This document shows, piece after piece, positions 1 through 7,992 of a stretch of 64,000 nucleotides of DNA. Both the position numbers and the translations under genes were made by a program. Every line of letters starts with the position of its first letter. Positions within the stretch are counted from its first letter, which is position 1. The notes beneath the pieces are model-generated. The model searched no databases. It was not told the DNA's origin and saw nothing but the letters and a program-made list of their open reading frames with translations. Source of the stretch: Minwuia thermotolerans (GTDB taxonomy: Bacteria; Pseudomonadota; Alphaproteobacteria; Minwuiales; Minwuiaceae); contig BQJF01000007.1 in assembly GCA_021604565.1 (NCBI GenBank), positions 1 to 64,000 on the forward strand. Reading direction: 5' to 3'.

Positions 1-1
1 T

Positions 2-238
2 GCCTGCAACTCCCACAACCAGAGTGCCGTCGCCCAGACGGCGCAGGTGACTTTCCTGCGCCCGACCCGTGCCGGCGACGTGCTGACGGCGACGGCGGAG
101 GAGATCTCGCTGGGCCGTCGCAGCGGCATCTACGACGTGACCGTCGTGAACCAGCGTGACGAGAAGGTCGCCGTCTTCCGGGGCAACTCCGCAACCATTG
201 GCGGCACGCTGGTTCCCGAAGTGTCCGAGGCGCAGTGA
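2..238 (+). CDS. paaI: Phenylacetate-pathway thioesterase PaaI, C-terminal part
   Basis: This is the C-terminal 78 residues of a hotdog-fold thioesterase; the 5' end lies outside the window and the frame begins at base 2. The motifs ACNSHNQSAV, VTFLRP, YDVTVVNQ and FRGNSATIGG match the PaaI hydroxyphenylacetyl-CoA thioesterase pattern. Known members hydrolyse CoA thioesters stalled in the phenylacetate catabolon and so free CoA. The stop codon is 19 bases before the start of paaK, so the two are almost certainly co-transcribed. The family call is confident; the exact substrate is inferred from context. Confidence 0.88.
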   Translation, partial: ACNSHNQSAVAQTAQVTFLRPTRAGDVLTATAEEISLGRRSGIYDVTVVNQRDEKVAVFRGNSATIGGTLVPEVSEAQ

Positions 239-257
239 GCAGCGGAGAAGAGAACCC

Positions 258-1562
258 ATGACCGACCCGAGAGCCAACCCGGACCCGATCGAGAACGCAA
301 GCCGTGACGAACTGGCGGCCCTGCAGCTTGACCGCCTGCGATGGTCCCTGCGCCATGCCTGGGAGAACGTGCCGCATTTCCGCAGCGCCTTTGATGCGAT
401 GGGCGCGCATCCCGACGACATGAAGCAGCTCTCCGATCTGGCGAAATTCCCCTTCACGGTGAAGACCGACCTGCGCGACAACTATCCATTCGGCATGTTC
501 GCGGTGCCGCGGGAGCAGGTGGTGCGCATCCATGCTTCCTCCGGCACGACCGGCAAGCCCACTGTCGTTGGCTATACCCAGACAGATATCGACAGTTGGG
601 CGGACCTGATGGCGCGCTCAATCCGTGCCGCGGGCGGGCGCCCCGGTGACATCGTTCATGTTGCCTACGGCTATGGCCTGTTCACCGGGGGACTTGGCGC
701 GCACTACGGGGCGGAGCGGCTGGGGTGCTCCGTCGTGCCCATGTCCGGCGGACAGACGGAGAAGCAGGTCCAGTTGATCCATGATTTCGGCGCGCGTGTC
801 ATCATGGTGACGCCCAGCTACATGCTGGCCATCGCCGACGAGATGGAACGCATGGGCCTGGATCCGGCGGCCAGCCCGCTGCAGATCGGCATCTTCGGGG
901 CGGAACCCTGGACGGAGCAGATGCGCACCGAGATCGAGGGGCGTGCCGGGATGCAAGCGGTCGATATCTTCGGCCTGTCGGAGATCATGGGGCCGGGTGT
1001 CGCGGTCGAATGCCTCGAGACCAAGGATGGCCTGCACATCTGGGAAGATCACTTCTACCCGGAGATCATAAACCCGGAGACGGGCGAGGTGCTGCCGGAC
1101 GGGGAGTTCGGTGAACTGGTCATTACCACGATGACGAAGCAGGCCCTGCCCATGGTGCGCTACCGGACGCGGGACCTGACACGATTGCTGCCCGGAACCG
1201 CCCGTAGCCACCGCCGGATCGAGAAGATCACCGGCAGGTCGGATGACATGCTGATCATCCGCGGCGTGAACCTGTTCCCGACACAGATCGAGGAGCTGCT
1301 GCTGCAGGACGAACGGCTCAGCCCGCACTACCAGTTGCAGGTGGATCGGCCCGGAAATCTGGACGAACTGACCGTTCGTGTGGAACCGAAGCCTGATGTT
1401 GCAGGCGACAGCGTGGCCTGCGAGGCGGCGGCCCGGCATCTGTCCAGCCGCATCAAGACCATGTGCGGCCTGTCTGCACATATCGACCTGCAGGATGTGG
1501 GCGGTGTCGCGCGGTCCATGGGCAAGGCGCAGCGCATCGTCGACAACCGACCGAAAGGCTGA
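258..1562 (+). CDS. paaK: Phenylacetate-CoA ligase
   Basis: This 434-residue cytosolic adenylate-forming enzyme activates phenylacetate with ATP and CoA to phenylacetyl-CoA, the entry step of the paa pathway. The AMP-binding signature SSGTTGKPTVVGY lies near residue 95. FGAEPWTE and FGLSEIMGPG follow, and the C-terminal domain carries RSDDMLIIRGVN, all typical of PaaK. Length matches the family (about 430-440). The ATG at 258 is preferred over an upstream in-frame ATG at 156, which would overlap paaI, because it gives the family N-terminus and has a purine-rich GGAGAAGAG upstream. It sits directly after paaI and 13 bases before a flavin hydroxylase gene. Confidence 0.93.
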   Translation: MTDPRANPDPIENASRDELAALQLDRLRWSLRHAWENVPHFRSAFDAMGAHPDDMKQLSDLAKFPFTVKTDLRDNYPFGMFAVPREQVVRIHASSGTTGKPTVVGYTQTDIDSWADLMARSIRAAGGRPGDIVHVAYGYGLFTGGLGAHYGAERLGCSVVPMSGGQTEKQVQLIHDFGARVIMVTPSYMLAIADEMERMGLDPAASPLQIGIFGAEPWTEQMRTEIEGRAGMQAVDIFGLSEIMGPGVAVECLETKDGLHIWEDHFYPEIINPETGEVLPDGEFGELVITTMTKQALPMVRYRTRDLTRLLPGTARSHRRIEKITGRSDDMLIIRGVNLFPTQIEELLLQDERLSPHYQLQVDRPGNLDELTVRVEPKPDVAGDSVACEAAARHLSSRIKTMCGLSAHIDLQDVGGVARSMGKAQRIVDNRPKG

Positions 1563-1575
1563 CGGAAACCGGTCC

Positions 1576-3180
1576 ATGGCAACCTATCAGTATCCCGCGT
1601 ACCCCTACCATCCACCGGCCTTTGCCGATGGTCTCGCGCCCACGGCGCAGGTGGTCATCGTCGGGGGCGGTCAGGTGGGGCTGACCATGGCGCTGGACCT
1701 GGCGCAGCGTGGCGTGGCGTCTGTGGTGCTGGATGAGGACAACACGGTTTCCGACGGCAGCCGGGCCATCTGCCAGGCCAAGCGAACGCTGGAGATCTGG
1801 GACCGCCTGGGGGTTGCGGCGCCGATGATGGCAAAGGGTGTGACCTGGAACGAGGGCCATGTCTTCTATCGTGACGAGCAGCTCTATGCCTTCAACCTGC
1901 AGGAAAACCCGCACTCCAAGTTCCCGGCCTTCATCAATATCCAGCAGTACTATGTGGAGCAGTTCCTGATCGAGCAGGCGATGCAGCAGCCGCTGATCGA
2001 ACTGCGCTGGTGTCATCGCGTGACCGGCCTGGAAACGGAGCCGGAGGGCGTCCGTCTGTCGGTCGAGACGCCGGATGGCAGTTACACGCAGCCCTGCGAC
2101 TGGCTGGTTGCGGCTGACGGCGTACGATCCACCATCCGCAGGCAGATGGGGCTGAGCTTCTCCGGTCAGGTGTTCGAGGATCATTTCCTGATCGCGGACA
2201 TCATCATGCAGCGGGAAGGACCGGCGATCCGCCGCTTCTACTTCGATCCGCCCTGGGGGCCGGAGGCCTCGGCGCTGATGCACCGTCAGTCCGACAATGT
2301 CTGGCGACTGGACTTCCAGCTTGGCTGGAACGTGGACCGCGAGGAGGAACTGCGCGACGAGAACGTCTTCGCCCGGATCCGCCGCATGATCGGACCGGAT
2401 ACGCCGTTCGAGCTGGAATGGAAATCGCTCTATACCTTCCAGTGCCGCTCCATCGACCGCTATCGACACGGTCGGGTGCTGTTCATCGGTGATGCGGCGC
2501 ATCAGGTCAGTCCCTTCGGCGCGCGGGGTGGCAATGGCGGCGTGCAGGATGCCGACAATCTCGGCTGGAAACTGGCGCTGGTGGTGCAGGGCCGCGCGGG
2601 GCAGGCGTTGCTCGATACCTACGACGAGGAACGCCGCTTTGCCGCTGCCGAGAACATCCTGAACTCGACCCGCGCCACCGATTTCATCACGCCAAAGACC
2701 CCTGTTTCAGAGGTCTATCGCAATGCCGTCCTCGATCTCGCCCGCGATTTCCCCTTTGCCCGTGCCCTGGTCAATTCCGGGCGTCTCTCCGTTCCGGCCC
2801 ACCTGACGGAGAGCAGCCTGAACGGTGACGACGAACTGCAGGGCAGCGTGCGGCCAGGCAGTCCGGTTCCGGCATTGCAGCTTTCCGTGCCCGGCAACGC
2901 AGCGGCCAGCCATCTGACGGACATTCTGGGTGATGGTTTCACGCTGCTCTGTTTCGGTCCGGCGAACGCGGAACTCCGCGTTGAATCGCCTCTCGGACTG
3001 CGGCTGCTGCATGCCGGTCAGGATATCCGTGACAGCGACGGCAGCATTGCGGCGGCCTTCGGTGTCCGGGACAATGCCGTCGTGCTGATCCGCCCCGACC
3101 AGCATGTCATGGCCTGCTGGCGCGCGCCGGATCCGGCAACAATTCTCGGGACGCTGGCGATGATCAGGGGGGATTGCTGA
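1576..3180 (+). CDS. FAD-dependent aromatic hydroxylase (MhpA/PheA-type)
   Basis: This 534-residue class A flavoprotein monooxygenase would use NAD(P)H and O2 to hydroxylate an aromatic ring. The dinucleotide-binding motif VIVGGGQVGLTMALDLAQRG is near residue 28, the DG motif VAADGVRSTIRRQ near 177, and the FAD-ribityl GD motif VLFIGDAAHQVSPFGARGGN near 301. A thioredoxin-like C-terminal domain follows, as in 3-(3-hydroxyphenyl)propionate hydroxylases. It begins 13 bases after paaK and its stop overlaps the start of the DUF2783 gene, so all three look like one operon. The substrate is not evident: hydroxyphenylpropionate, hydroxybenzoate or a homogentisate-type compound are all possible. Confidence 0.85.
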   Translation: MATYQYPAYPYHPPAFADGLAPTAQVVIVGGGQVGLTMALDLAQRGVASVVLDEDNTVSDGSRAICQAKRTLEIWDRLGVAAPMMAKGVTWNEGHVFYRDEQLYAFNLQENPHSKFPAFINIQQYYVEQFLIEQAMQQPLIELRWCHRVTGLETEPEGVRLSVETPDGSYTQPCDWLVAADGVRSTIRRQMGLSFSGQVFEDHFLIADIIMQREGPAIRRFYFDPPWGPEASALMHRQSDNVWRLDFQLGWNVDREEELRDENVFARIRRMIGPDTPFELEWKSLYTFQCRSIDRYRHGRVLFIGDAAHQVSPFGARGGNGGVQDADNLGWKLALVVQGRAGQALLDTYDEERRFAAAENILNSTRATDFITPKTPVSEVYRNAVLDLARDFPFARALVNSGRLSVPAHLTESSLNGDDELQGSVRPGSPVPALQLSVPGNAAASHLTDILGDGFTLLCFGPANAELRVESPLGLRLLHAGQDIRDSDGSIAAAFGVRDNAVVLIRPDQHVMACWRAPDPATILGTLAMIRGDC

Positions 3181-3386
3181 TGAGCGGTCTGAAACACGAA
3201 CCGGGCATCAGTGATCCGGACGGCTTCTATCAGCAACTGATCGACGCGGTGCAACGGCTGTCGCCGGACGATGCGCTGGCCTTTTCTGCCCGGCTGAATC
3301 TGCTGCTGGCAAACCATGTTGGCGACCGGACCGTATTGGGAGAGGCAATCGAAGCCGCTCGCAAGGGTCTGGAGGATCAGAAGTGA
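3180..3386 (+). CDS. DUF2783 small protein, hydroxylase partner
   Basis: This 68-residue soluble protein has the DUF2783 pattern: SDPDGFYQQLIDA near the start and ARLNLLLANHVGD in the middle. The family is repeatedly found directly behind class A flavin hydroxylases of aromatic degradation, but its job is not known. The ATG at 3180 overlaps the upstream stop (TGATG), which implies translational coupling; a TTG six bases earlier is less likely. The following gene overlaps this one by four bases. Confidence 0.75.
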   Translation: MSGLKHEPGISDPDGFYQQLIDAVQRLSPDDALAFSARLNLLLANHVGDRTVLGEAIEAARKGLEDQK

Positions 3387-3952
3387 ACATGTTCAATCGC
3401 CTGGCCGGTGTCCTGCTTGCCATCGGACTATGGCTCCCGGTCGGCACGCAGGCCGCTGATGACGCCGCGCTCTGGCAGGCCGCCCGCGAAGGCAAGGCCA
3501 TCATCTTCATGCGTCACGCATTGGCGCCGGGGATCGGTGATCCGGCGGGTTTCGACGTCGATGACTGTTCGACGCAACGCATCCTCAACGACGTCGGACG
3601 GGACCAGTCACGCCGGATCGGTGACCGCATCCGCGCCGCCGGTATCGAACAGGCGACCGTCTATTCCAGTGCCTGGTGCCGCTGCTGGGAAACCGCCGAA
3701 CTGCTGGCTCTGGGGAAGGTCGAGAACCTGCCGCCGCTCAATTCCGTCTTTCAGCGACCGGAACGGCGCGATCCCCAGACCAACGCACTGCGCGCCTGGC
3801 TGGCGACCGACTGGAGCGGCGAGGGTACGCTTGTCCTTGTCAGCCACCGGACCAACGTCCGCGCTCTCACAGGTGTGAACCTTGCCTCGGGCGAAATGCT
3901 GTTCATGCGCGTCGCGAAGGATGGGAAGATCGAGGTTCTCGGCACCATCTGA
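3383..3952 (+). CDS. Secreted histidine phosphatase family protein
   Basis: This protein is 189 residues from a GTG start at 3383, or two fewer from the ATG at 3389. An N-terminal hydrophobic signal (LAGVLLAIGLWLPVG, cleavage probably after TQA) directs export. The phosphoglycerate-mutase-like fold is marked by FMRHALAPG with catalytic His45, SSAWCRCWETA, and SHRTN carrying the second catalytic His. Members are periplasmic phosphohydrolases of unknown substrate (Ais/SixA-like shape). It overlaps the DUF2783 gene by four bases and is followed 18 bases later by a secreted NHL-repeat protein, so it may belong to the same transcript. A link to aromatic degradation is not evident. Confidence 0.8.
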   Translation: MNMFNRLAGVLLAIGLWLPVGTQAADDAALWQAAREGKAIIFMRHALAPGIGDPAGFDVDDCSTQRILNDVGRDQSRRIGDRIRAAGIEQATVYSSAWCRCWETAELLALGKVENLPPLNSVFQRPERRDPQTNALRAWLATDWSGEGTLVLVSHRTNVRALTGVNLASGEMLFMRVAKDGKIEVLGTI

Positions 3953-3970
3953 CCGAGTGAGGAGGTCACC

Positions 3971-4834
3971 ATGCGTTCCATCATCACAGCAGCGGCCCTG
4001 TCTTTCGCGACACTCCTGGCACCCCTCGTGTCGCAGGCCTTCGAGATGCGTTTCGAGGCGGCGAGCGAGGCGGTGCTCAACAATCCTCATGACCTGAAGC
4101 TGGATGCCGGGCAGAAGTTTCTGCTCGTTTCCGACGTGGGAAACAACCGGGTGGCCTTCCTCGATCCGGTCAGCCTGGCGGTGGTAGGCAGTTTCGGGGC
4201 CGACCACCAGTCCGGCACGCATGATGTCGACTTCGATGCCGAGGGTCGCCTCTACGTGGCCGACACGCACAACAACCGGGTCACGATCTACGAACTCGAA
4301 GGTACGAAGGCGACCCTGGTCGGCGAACTGTCGGAACGGGTGCGCGGGCCGGAGGGCGTGCTGACCGGCCCGGACGGTCGCATCTATGTCGCCGGGGCCT
4401 GGTCCCACAATCTGGTGGTCTATCGGGATGGTGCGGTGGTCGGTGAACTGAAGGGGCTGCGTTCTCCTCATGATCTGGAATGGGCACCGGACGGCAACAT
4501 CTGGCTTTCGGATGCCGGCAACGACCGCATGCTGCTGCTCTCACCGGACCTCGAGATCCTGAAGGAATGGTCCGGCCCGGCATACAGCTTCAACGGCGTG
4601 CGCTACCAGGACGTGATGCCTGACGGCACGGTCATCGCGGCCGACAAGAACAGCCATCAGGTCAAGGTCATCTCCGCTGACGGCAGGCTGCTGCTGACCC
4701 TCGGGACAGGCAAGCCGGGCAAGGGACCGAACCAGTTCACCACACCGGAAGGCGTGGAGATCGACGGTGACCTCGTCTGGATCTCGGACTCGGGCAACGA
4801 CCGCGTCGTGCGCTATCGCATCATCCGCGACTGA
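3971..4834 (+). CDS. Exported NHL-repeat beta-propeller protein
   Basis: This 287-residue protein has a signal peptide (ITAAALSFATLLAPLVSQA) followed by a six-bladed propeller made of NHL repeats. The repeat unit is visible as SDVGNNRVAFLD, ADTHNNRVTIY, SDAGNDRMLLL and SDSGNDRVVRY, each with the D-x-G/H-N-x-R core. NHL propellers bind proteins, peptides or small ligands, and some are lactonases or lyases; no catalytic signature is obvious here. A GGAGG ribosome binding site lies 6 bases before the ATG. The 3' end overlaps the convergent HugZ-like gene by 14 bases. Confidence 0.8.
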   Translation: MRSIITAAALSFATLLAPLVSQAFEMRFEAASEAVLNNPHDLKLDAGQKFLLVSDVGNNRVAFLDPVSLAVVGSFGADHQSGTHDVDFDAEGRLYVADTHNNRVTIYELEGTKATLVGELSERVRGPEGVLTGPDGRIYVAGAWSHNLVVYRDGAVVGELKGLRSPHDLEWAPDGNIWLSDAGNDRMLLLSPDLEILKEWSGPAYSFNGVRYQDVMPDGTVIAADKNSHQVKVISADGRLLLTLGTGKPGKGPNQFTTPEGVEIDGDLVWISDSGNDRVVRYRIIRD

Positions 4835-5549
4835 GCATCGAACGGGCCTGCTTCACCTTCCGAACCAGTTCGACCCGTGCCGTCTCCGCCGATGAGACGC
4901 GCTTGTCGAAGCTGATGCGGCAGTGGTCACCGGGGCGGGCAAGGTCAGCCCCTTCCGGATCGACGCCGGTCAGCCGCCAGCCCACGCCGGGGTGTCGGCA
5001 GAGGACATTGGCATAGAGTGCCACGGCGTCCGAATGGTCCGCGTTCATGTGGCCGATCACGTCGGCCTCCGCCGCCCGCAACTCCGAAACATCACCGAAA
5101 TCGGGCAGCAGGTCCGGCTTCTCGATCCAGTTGATCCGTCCGAACCCGGCAACCTGATGTGCGCGCTCCACTTCCAGCCGCCAGAAGGCGAAGTCGCCGA
5201 AGTCGACGTAGCCCGCCGCTGACGGATGTCGCGACAGGAAGCGGTCGCGGATCGAGGCGTCACCTTCGCAGCGAACCGCCTTGCCCAGGACCGTGACCCG
5301 TGCGCCGGTCAGGCGCTCGGCCAGACCGACCGTGCCGTCGAACAGCAGTGACGCGCGACCGTCGGCGGCGAGGTTCTTCGTGTGCTGCGCCAGGGTGGAG
5401 ATCAGCAGGACGGGCTGTCCCGCCATGTCGGTCGCGACCAGCACCAGACTGCCATAGGGCCAGCCCCCGTCCGCCGCGATGGTCGACAGGGTCGCCGTCG
5501 GCTGGCTGCGGATCAGGTTGCGGGCGAGAGAGGCTGGATCATCGGTCAT
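4821..5549 (-). CDS. HugZ-like pyridoxamine-phosphate-oxidase-fold protein
   Basis: This 242-residue protein has an N-terminal split-barrel FMN/haem-binding domain (ATLSTIAADGGWPYGSLV, then FDGTVGLAERLTGARVTVLG) and a C-terminal DUF2470 domain (ADVIGHMNADHSDAVALYA). This is the layout of HugZ/HutZ haem-utilisation proteins, which bind or degrade haem, and of pyridoxamine-oxidase-related proteins. The HMNADH motif of the second domain is intact. No haem uptake genes are adjacent, so the haem role is not supported by context. It is convergent with the NHL gene and lies directly downstream of the mch gene on the same strand. Confidence 0.8.
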   Translation of the reverse strand: MTDDPASLARNLIRSQPTATLSTIAADGGWPYGSLVLVATDMAGQPVLLISTLAQHTKNLAADGRASLLFDGTVGLAERLTGARVTVLGKAVRCEGDASIRDRFLSRHPSAAGYVDFGDFAFWRLEVERAHQVAGFGRINWIEKPDLLPDFGDVSELRAAEADVIGHMNADHSDAVALYANVLCRHPGVGWRLTGVDPEGADLARPGDHCRISFDKRVSSAETARVELVRKVKQARSMLSRG

Positions 5550-5553
5550 GTGA

Positions 5554-6609
5554 TCAGGCCCGGCGGGGGATCAGAACCCAGGTGTCCAGATCCAGCACCA
5601 CGTCCGCGTCGCGCTTGCCGTCCGCACCCTTTTCGGCGAAGTCACCGGACGGGCGGTTCTTGGTCGCGACGGTCCTGAGACGCAGCGCACCCAGGTCGCT
5701 CTGACCGGGAAGTTCGGCTGTTTCCAGTACTTCCGACCAGGCGTAGATCGTGTCGCCTGCGAAGGTCGGTGCCGTGTGCGCTCCGCCGTTGATCGCCGCC
5801 ACCCACATGGCGGACCCCAGGCCATTGAAGCCGAGCGAACGCGCCAGGCTGATGATGTGCCCGCCATAGATCAGCCGCCGACCGAAGCGGCCTTGACCTT
5901 CCGTGTGCTGGTTGAAATGCACCTTGGCGGTGTTCTGGTATAGGCGCGTCGCCATCATGTGCTCGGCTTCCTCGACCGTGACACCATCGACATGATCGAT
6001 CCGTTCGCCCACTGCATAGTCTTCAAACCGCCAGGGGCTGCCGGTCAGCGTGTCATCCAGGCCGGAGAGGTTGATCGCCGGAGCCTGCAGGCTGGCAGGA
6101 TCGACCCGATCCGGCAGCTCGGGCACAACCGGCGTGGGGGCCGGTGCGTTCGCGTCACGCTTCCGGATCATCACCCAGCGGCAGTAGTCGAGTACGGTCT
6201 CGCCATGCTGGTTCGTGCCGACGGAATTGACATAGACCGTGCCGGTCTTGCCGTTCGAATTCTCCTTCAGGCCGATGACCGTGGAGCGGGCGGAGAGCGT
6301 GTCGCCGGGATAGACCGGTTTCAGGAAGCGGCCCTGGGCATAGCCAAGGTTCGCCACGGCGTTCAGGGAGACATCGGGGACTGTCTTGCCGAACACGATG
6401 TGAAACACCAGCCAGTCGTCCACGGGACTGCGCGGCAGGCCTAACGCCTGTGCCACCGTGTCGGCGGACTGCAGCGCGTAACGGCCGCCGAACAGCGCGG
6501 TATACAGGGCGACGTCGCCCGTGGTGATGGTGCGTGGCGTGGCGTGCGGCAGTTCCTGCCCGACACGGAAGTCCTCGAAGAAATTGCCAGCGTTGATCTT
6601 CGTTGCCAT
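5554..6609 (-). CDS. mch: Mesaconyl-CoA hydratase (beta-methylmalyl-CoA dehydratase), ethylmalonyl-CoA pathway
   Basis: This 351-residue double-hotdog MaoC-family enzyme interconverts mesaconyl-CoA and erythro-beta-methylmalyl-CoA in the ethylmalonyl-CoA route for acetate assimilation. Diagnostic segments are FFEDFRVGQELPHATPRT, FHIVFGKTVPDISLNAVANL-like (here VPDVSLNAVANLGYAQGRF) and LKPVYPGDTL in the first half. YGGHIISLARSLGFNGL marks the second hotdog. The start at 6609 is chosen over an in-frame ATG at 6624 because GGAG sits 9 bases before 6609 and nothing like a ribosome binding site precedes 6624. Together with acs at 28.8 kb it suggests growth on C2 compounds. The call is from remembered family patterns. 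Confidence 0.8.
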   Translation of the reverse strand: MATKINAGNFFEDFRVGQELPHATPRTITTGDVALYTALFGGRYALQSADTVAQALGLPRSPVDDWLVFHIVFGKTVPDVSLNAVANLGYAQGRFLKPVYPGDTLSARSTVIGLKENSNGKTGTVYVNSVGTNQHGETVLDYCRWVMIRKRDANAPAPTPVVPELPDRVDPASLQAPAINLSGLDDTLTGSPWRFEDYAVGERIDHVDGVTVEEAEHMMATRLYQNTAKVHFNQHTEGQGRFGRRLIYGGHIISLARSLGFNGLGSAMWVAAINGGAHTAPTFAGDTIYAWSEVLETAELPGQSDLGALRLRTVATKNRPSGDFAEKGADGKRDADVVLDLDTWVLIPRRA

Positions 6610-6660
6610 GAACGGCTTCTCCATCTGCGTATTGCGTGCGCTCGGTCCGGCAGCGATCTA

Positions 6661-7980
6661 TCACGTCTCGGGCGGGCTGGCAGCCCTCAAAGGTTCCCGC
6701 AGGATGACTTCGCGATGGGGGTAGGGAATCTTGATCTCATTTGCCTTCAGCGTGTCCCAGAGGGCCAGGAAGACCTTGCCCTTGATATTCACCACCCCTT
6801 CCGCCGGATCGACGATCCAGAAACGCAGCACGAAGTCGATGGACGAATCCCCGAACTCGACCAGGTGGCAGACGGGGGCAGGTGTCTGGAGTACCCGATC
6901 CACATCCGAGGCGGCCTCCACCGCGACCTTGCGCACCAGGTGCGGATCGCTGTCGTAGGAGACGCCGAACTTGATTTCCAGGCGGATATTCTTGTCGGAG
7001 TAGGACCAGTTGATCACCTGATTGGTGATCAGTTCCTCGTTCGGGATCAGGAACTCCCGTCCGTCGCGGGTGATGACGGAGACGTAGCGGGCATTCAGCT
7101 TGTTGATCCAGCCGAATGTTTCACCCAGTGAGATCACGTCGCCGGGCTTGATCGACTTGTCCGTCAGAAGGATGAAACCGCTGATCAGGTTCGACACGAC
7201 CTTCTGCAGCCCGAAGCCCAGACCGAGACCTACTGCACCGGAGAAGACGGCGAGAGCTGTCAGGTCGATGCCGGTGAGGTCGAGGGCAATCACGACAGCC
7301 CCCGTCAGAACAGCGATCCGGAACAGCTTCGACAGCAGCACCTGCGTCGCGGGGGCGAGATCGGGGGTGGAGAAGATGCGCCGTTCCACCAGTCGGCTGA
7401 CAAGGATGGCAATCCATATCAGCACGAAGGCCATGATCAGCCCGTTGGCGATGGCCAGCAGGGAGACCTGCCGCTCCCCGATCCCGAAGGACGAGGACTC
7501 GAGCGCGTCCAGCACCACGGGCAGGATACCGGTGATGTTCAGCGCGGCCACGGCCCAGATGCCGATGGCCATGGTCCGGCCCAGCAACCGGTTGCGGACA
7601 AGCCGTGTCAGCAGGGAGATGATCACCCAGGCGGTGACCAGATTGGCGCAGATGGCGAGGTAGAATGACCGGCTCGGCCAGGTCACTTCCCGCAATGTCA
7701 GGACGGTCAGCCAGAGCAGCAGCGCAAGCAGGATCGCCCGTCTGCGATTGACCATGGCCCTGAAGACCGCCGTCAGCGGGTGAGGTGCACCGTCGCCAAT
7801 GCCTGAAACCAGAGGCGTGAGTGCGCGGGACAGTGCATGCGCCAGCAGGATCAGCCCGATCAGAATCAGGGCCTGATAGAGCGTCCAGGGGGACAGAAGA
7901 TGGTCCAGAAGGGAGCTGTCGGTGCCGACCAACTGGTCGATCTGCTTGCCGATAGCGCCAATCAGGGCGGAGATGTCCAT
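6661..7980 (-). CDS. Small-conductance mechanosensitive channel (MscS family)
   Basis: This 439-residue inner-membrane protein has several hydrophobic helices in the first 240 residues. The pore-lining and upper-vestibule segment then follows: ALAVFSGAVGLGLGFGLQKV, NLISGFILLTDKSIKPGDVI and FGWINKLNARYVSVITRDGR. The C-terminal alpha-beta domain contains WSYSDKNIRLEIKFGVSYDS. MscS channels open under membrane tension to release osmolytes during hypo-osmotic shock. The extra N-terminal helices make it larger than E. coli MscS (286 residues), as in YbdG- or MscM-like members. It lies between the mch and amidohydrolase genes on the same strand, with 51 and 12 bases of spacing. Confidence 0.88.
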   Translation of the reverse strand: MDISALIGAIGKQIDQLVGTDSSLLDHLLSPWTLYQALILIGLILLAHALSRALTPLVSGIGDGAPHPLTAVFRAMVNRRRAILLALLLWLTVLTLREVTWPSRSFYLAICANLVTAWVIISLLTRLVRNRLLGRTMAIGIWAVAALNITGILPVVLDALESSSFGIGERQVSLLAIANGLIMAFVLIWIAILVSRLVERRIFSTPDLAPATQVLLSKLFRIAVLTGAVVIALDLTGIDLTALAVFSGAVGLGLGFGLQKVVSNLISGFILLTDKSIKPGDVISLGETFGWINKLNARYVSVITRDGREFLIPNEELITNQVINWSYSDKNIRLEIKFGVSYDSDPHLVRKVAVEAASDVDRVLQTPAPVCHLVEFGDSSIDFVLRFWIVDPAEGVVNIKGKVFLALWDTLKANEIKIPYPHREVILREPLRAASPPET

Positions 7981-7992
7981 GCGCGGGTGCCC

